In this document: positions 27,324 to 28,223 of the stretch, one piece after another
How the letters are laid out: each line of letters begins with the position of its first letter
Position numbering within the stretch: position 1 is the stretch's first letter
Origin: a virus
Virus record (IMG/VR): IMGVR_UViG_3300005293_000050
Span: 1-28,223 of that record
Length of the DNA: 28,223 nucleotides
Strand: one strand, 5' to 3'
Notes under the pieces: generated by a model
Told to the model about the DNA's origin: nothing
What the model saw: only the letters and a program-made list of their open reading frames with translations
The model's database searches: none
Made by a program: the position numbers and the translations under genes

Positions 27324-28205
27324 CTAGGGCAGGGTGACCTGAGCGGCGGAGAAGATGGACGGATCGAAATGTACCGAAGCAGGGTAAGAAATGAGAGCGT
27401 AGTGGTCGTTCGTGGCGGGCTCACTGTACGTCTGCACAGCGGCCTTACCGAGTTCAACCGTGACGCCACCCGTCACGTAAATCCACTTGTTGGTCGCGGT
27501 CGCGGCAGCGCCGGTTGCTCCGATGGGACCCGCTCCGGTGTAGCCGGAACCGATAACCACCACAGTGCCAAGACGAGTGACGGCATACGTCTTCTCGTCA
27601 ATCTCGTTCTTTTCGAAGTAACGGAGACGCGAGCCGAGAGCCGAAGCTACGTCGCGCGTCATGTGGATCACTCCACGTCCGCCAGTCGGTGAGTTCGAAA
27701 TGGACTGCTCGATAAGCCATAGGGCCTTTTCGGGAGTCTGACCACCTGACGTGACCACGGTAGCGCCGCCAGAAGCAGTTGCACGGCGAAGGAATCCAGC
27801 GTCCGATGCGGGGGTGCTGCCTAGCGTGGCAACACCTTCCCACAGTTCGCGCTCGACAGCCTTCTGTGCGACAGCCTTGACCTGCTCTTCCATGGTGTCG
27901 GTCAGGTCTTCATTGTCACGGACGTAATCGACCGAAGTCTTGTTCGCCTTGATTTCAATGAAGAACGGGGTCGTCGTGTAGGTCTTCGGGGAGGCGCTAC
28001 CGTCATAGATGACACCAGCGCCGCCCGAAATTACTGCATCCTGGTTCGTACGAAGCTGGACGGTCGGGAACGCATTCGTCTCGACCTCAGCCCCGGCGAT
28101 CCAGTGCTCTTCTTCCTCACGGTGATCCACGACCCGAGCCACACTGAACAGGCCGCAGGGTGCGACCTCTAGTGGTGAGGCGGGTACAATGCCGTTGAAA
28201 GCCAT
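27324..28205 (-). CDS. major capsid protein (HK97-type, putative)
   Basis: This 293-residue protein is probably the capsid subunit. It starts MAFNGIVPASPLE, has an extended acidic arm (VVDHREEEEHWIAGAEV), then a long beta/alpha body with a spine-like helix (TDTMEEQVKAVAQKAVERELWEG), Gly/Ala-rich loops (TGAGPIGATGAA) and a closing segment, YALISYPASVHFDPSIFSA. Length, lack of Cys clusters, and the position ahead of tail tube and connector genes fit HK97-fold capsid proteins of actinophages. No protease or scaffold is visible; those would lie to the right. AGGAG lies eight bases before ATG 28205, so the gene is complete with only 18 bases of leader in the window. Its promoter is outside. A different head protein is possible but less likely. 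Confidence 0.75.
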   Translation of the reverse strand: MAFNGIVPASPLEVAPCGLFSVARVVDHREEEEHWIAGAEVETNAFPTVQLRTNQDAVISGGAGVIYDGSASPKTYTTTPFFIEIKANKTSVDYVRDNEDLTDTMEEQVKAVAQKAVERELWEGVATLGSTPASDAGFLRRATASGGATVVTSGGQTPEKALWLIEQSISNSPTGGRGVIHMTRDVASALGSRLRYFEKNEIDEKTYAVTRLGTVVVIGSGYTGAGPIGATGAAATATNKWIYVTGGVTVELGKAAVQTYSEPATNDHYALISYPASVHFDPSIFSAAQVTLP

Positions 28206-28223
28206 TGTTTAGTCTCCTAGTTT

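Noticed and set aside
1-28223. tRNA genes, integrase, attachment sites or insertion sequences
   Set aside because: No cloverleaf-like sequence, recombinase motifs or terminal repeats were seen on either strand. Nothing in this window argues for or against a temperate lifestyle.

Overview
The window is part of the genome of a siphovirus (long, non-contractile tail) that infects an actinobacterium. Three things support this. There is a WhiB-like iron-sulfur regulator gene, a family restricted to Actinobacteria and their phages. The DNA is GC-rich, with Shine-Dalgarno sites and sigma-70-type promoters. The virion genes (HK97-type capsid, tail tube, connectors, tape measure, Gp37-like tail-tip protein) are of kinds common in actinophages. 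The host genus cannot be read from the sequence. Terminase, portal and capsid protease are absent and probably lie beyond the right edge, because the capsid gene is the last complete gene there and is read leftward. No endolysin, integrase, tRNA, CRISPR array or insertion sequence was seen.

Layout, left to right. (1) 2-1775, plus strand: end of an Ala/Pro-rich protein, two small unknown proteins, and a WhiB-like protein with an added zinc ribbon. A strong bidirectional hairpin closes this block at 1755-1787. (2) 3785-1799, minus strand: a four-helix membrane protein, a one-helix membrane protein with a long coiled coil (a holin-like pair), and a DEDDy exonuclease. (3) 3786-4001: the only sizeable intergenic region, with divergent promoters. 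(4) 4002-6629, plus strand: a primase-polymerase/SF3 helicase, whose stop codon overlaps that of the convergent gene. (5) 28205-6626, minus strand: the late operon. Its order of transcription is major capsid, major tail protein, head-tail adaptor, a charged protein, a terminator-like protein, an HK97 gp10-like protein, the two tail assembly chaperones (with a probable -1 frameshift), tape measure, Dit-like protein, fibronectin III protein, a giant Gp37/Tal-like protein, a collar-domain fibre, and an unknown protein with an Ada-like metal site.

The most striking feature is a small beta module resembling the E1 FCCH-type repeats annotated in phage tail proteins. It recurs in four different virion proteins: once near the C-terminus of the tail tube protein, about nine times in the Dit-like protein, about eight times plus degenerate copies in the Gp37-like protein, and as five half-modules in the fibronectin protein. 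Near-identical linkers occur in three of the proteins, so the modules have probably been copied among virion genes within this lineage. Together with fibronectin III and carbohydrate-binding-like domains, this suggests a particle heavily decorated for surface binding. The tape measure also carries an M15-like peptidase domain near its end.

Transcription signals are unusually readable. There are two promoters with both -35 and -10 boxes on the plus strand and one on the minus strand. Several extended -10 boxes sit beside or inside hairpins. Clear hairpin terminators lie within the late operon, which suggests stepwise control of capsid and tube genes relative to connector and tail-tip genes.
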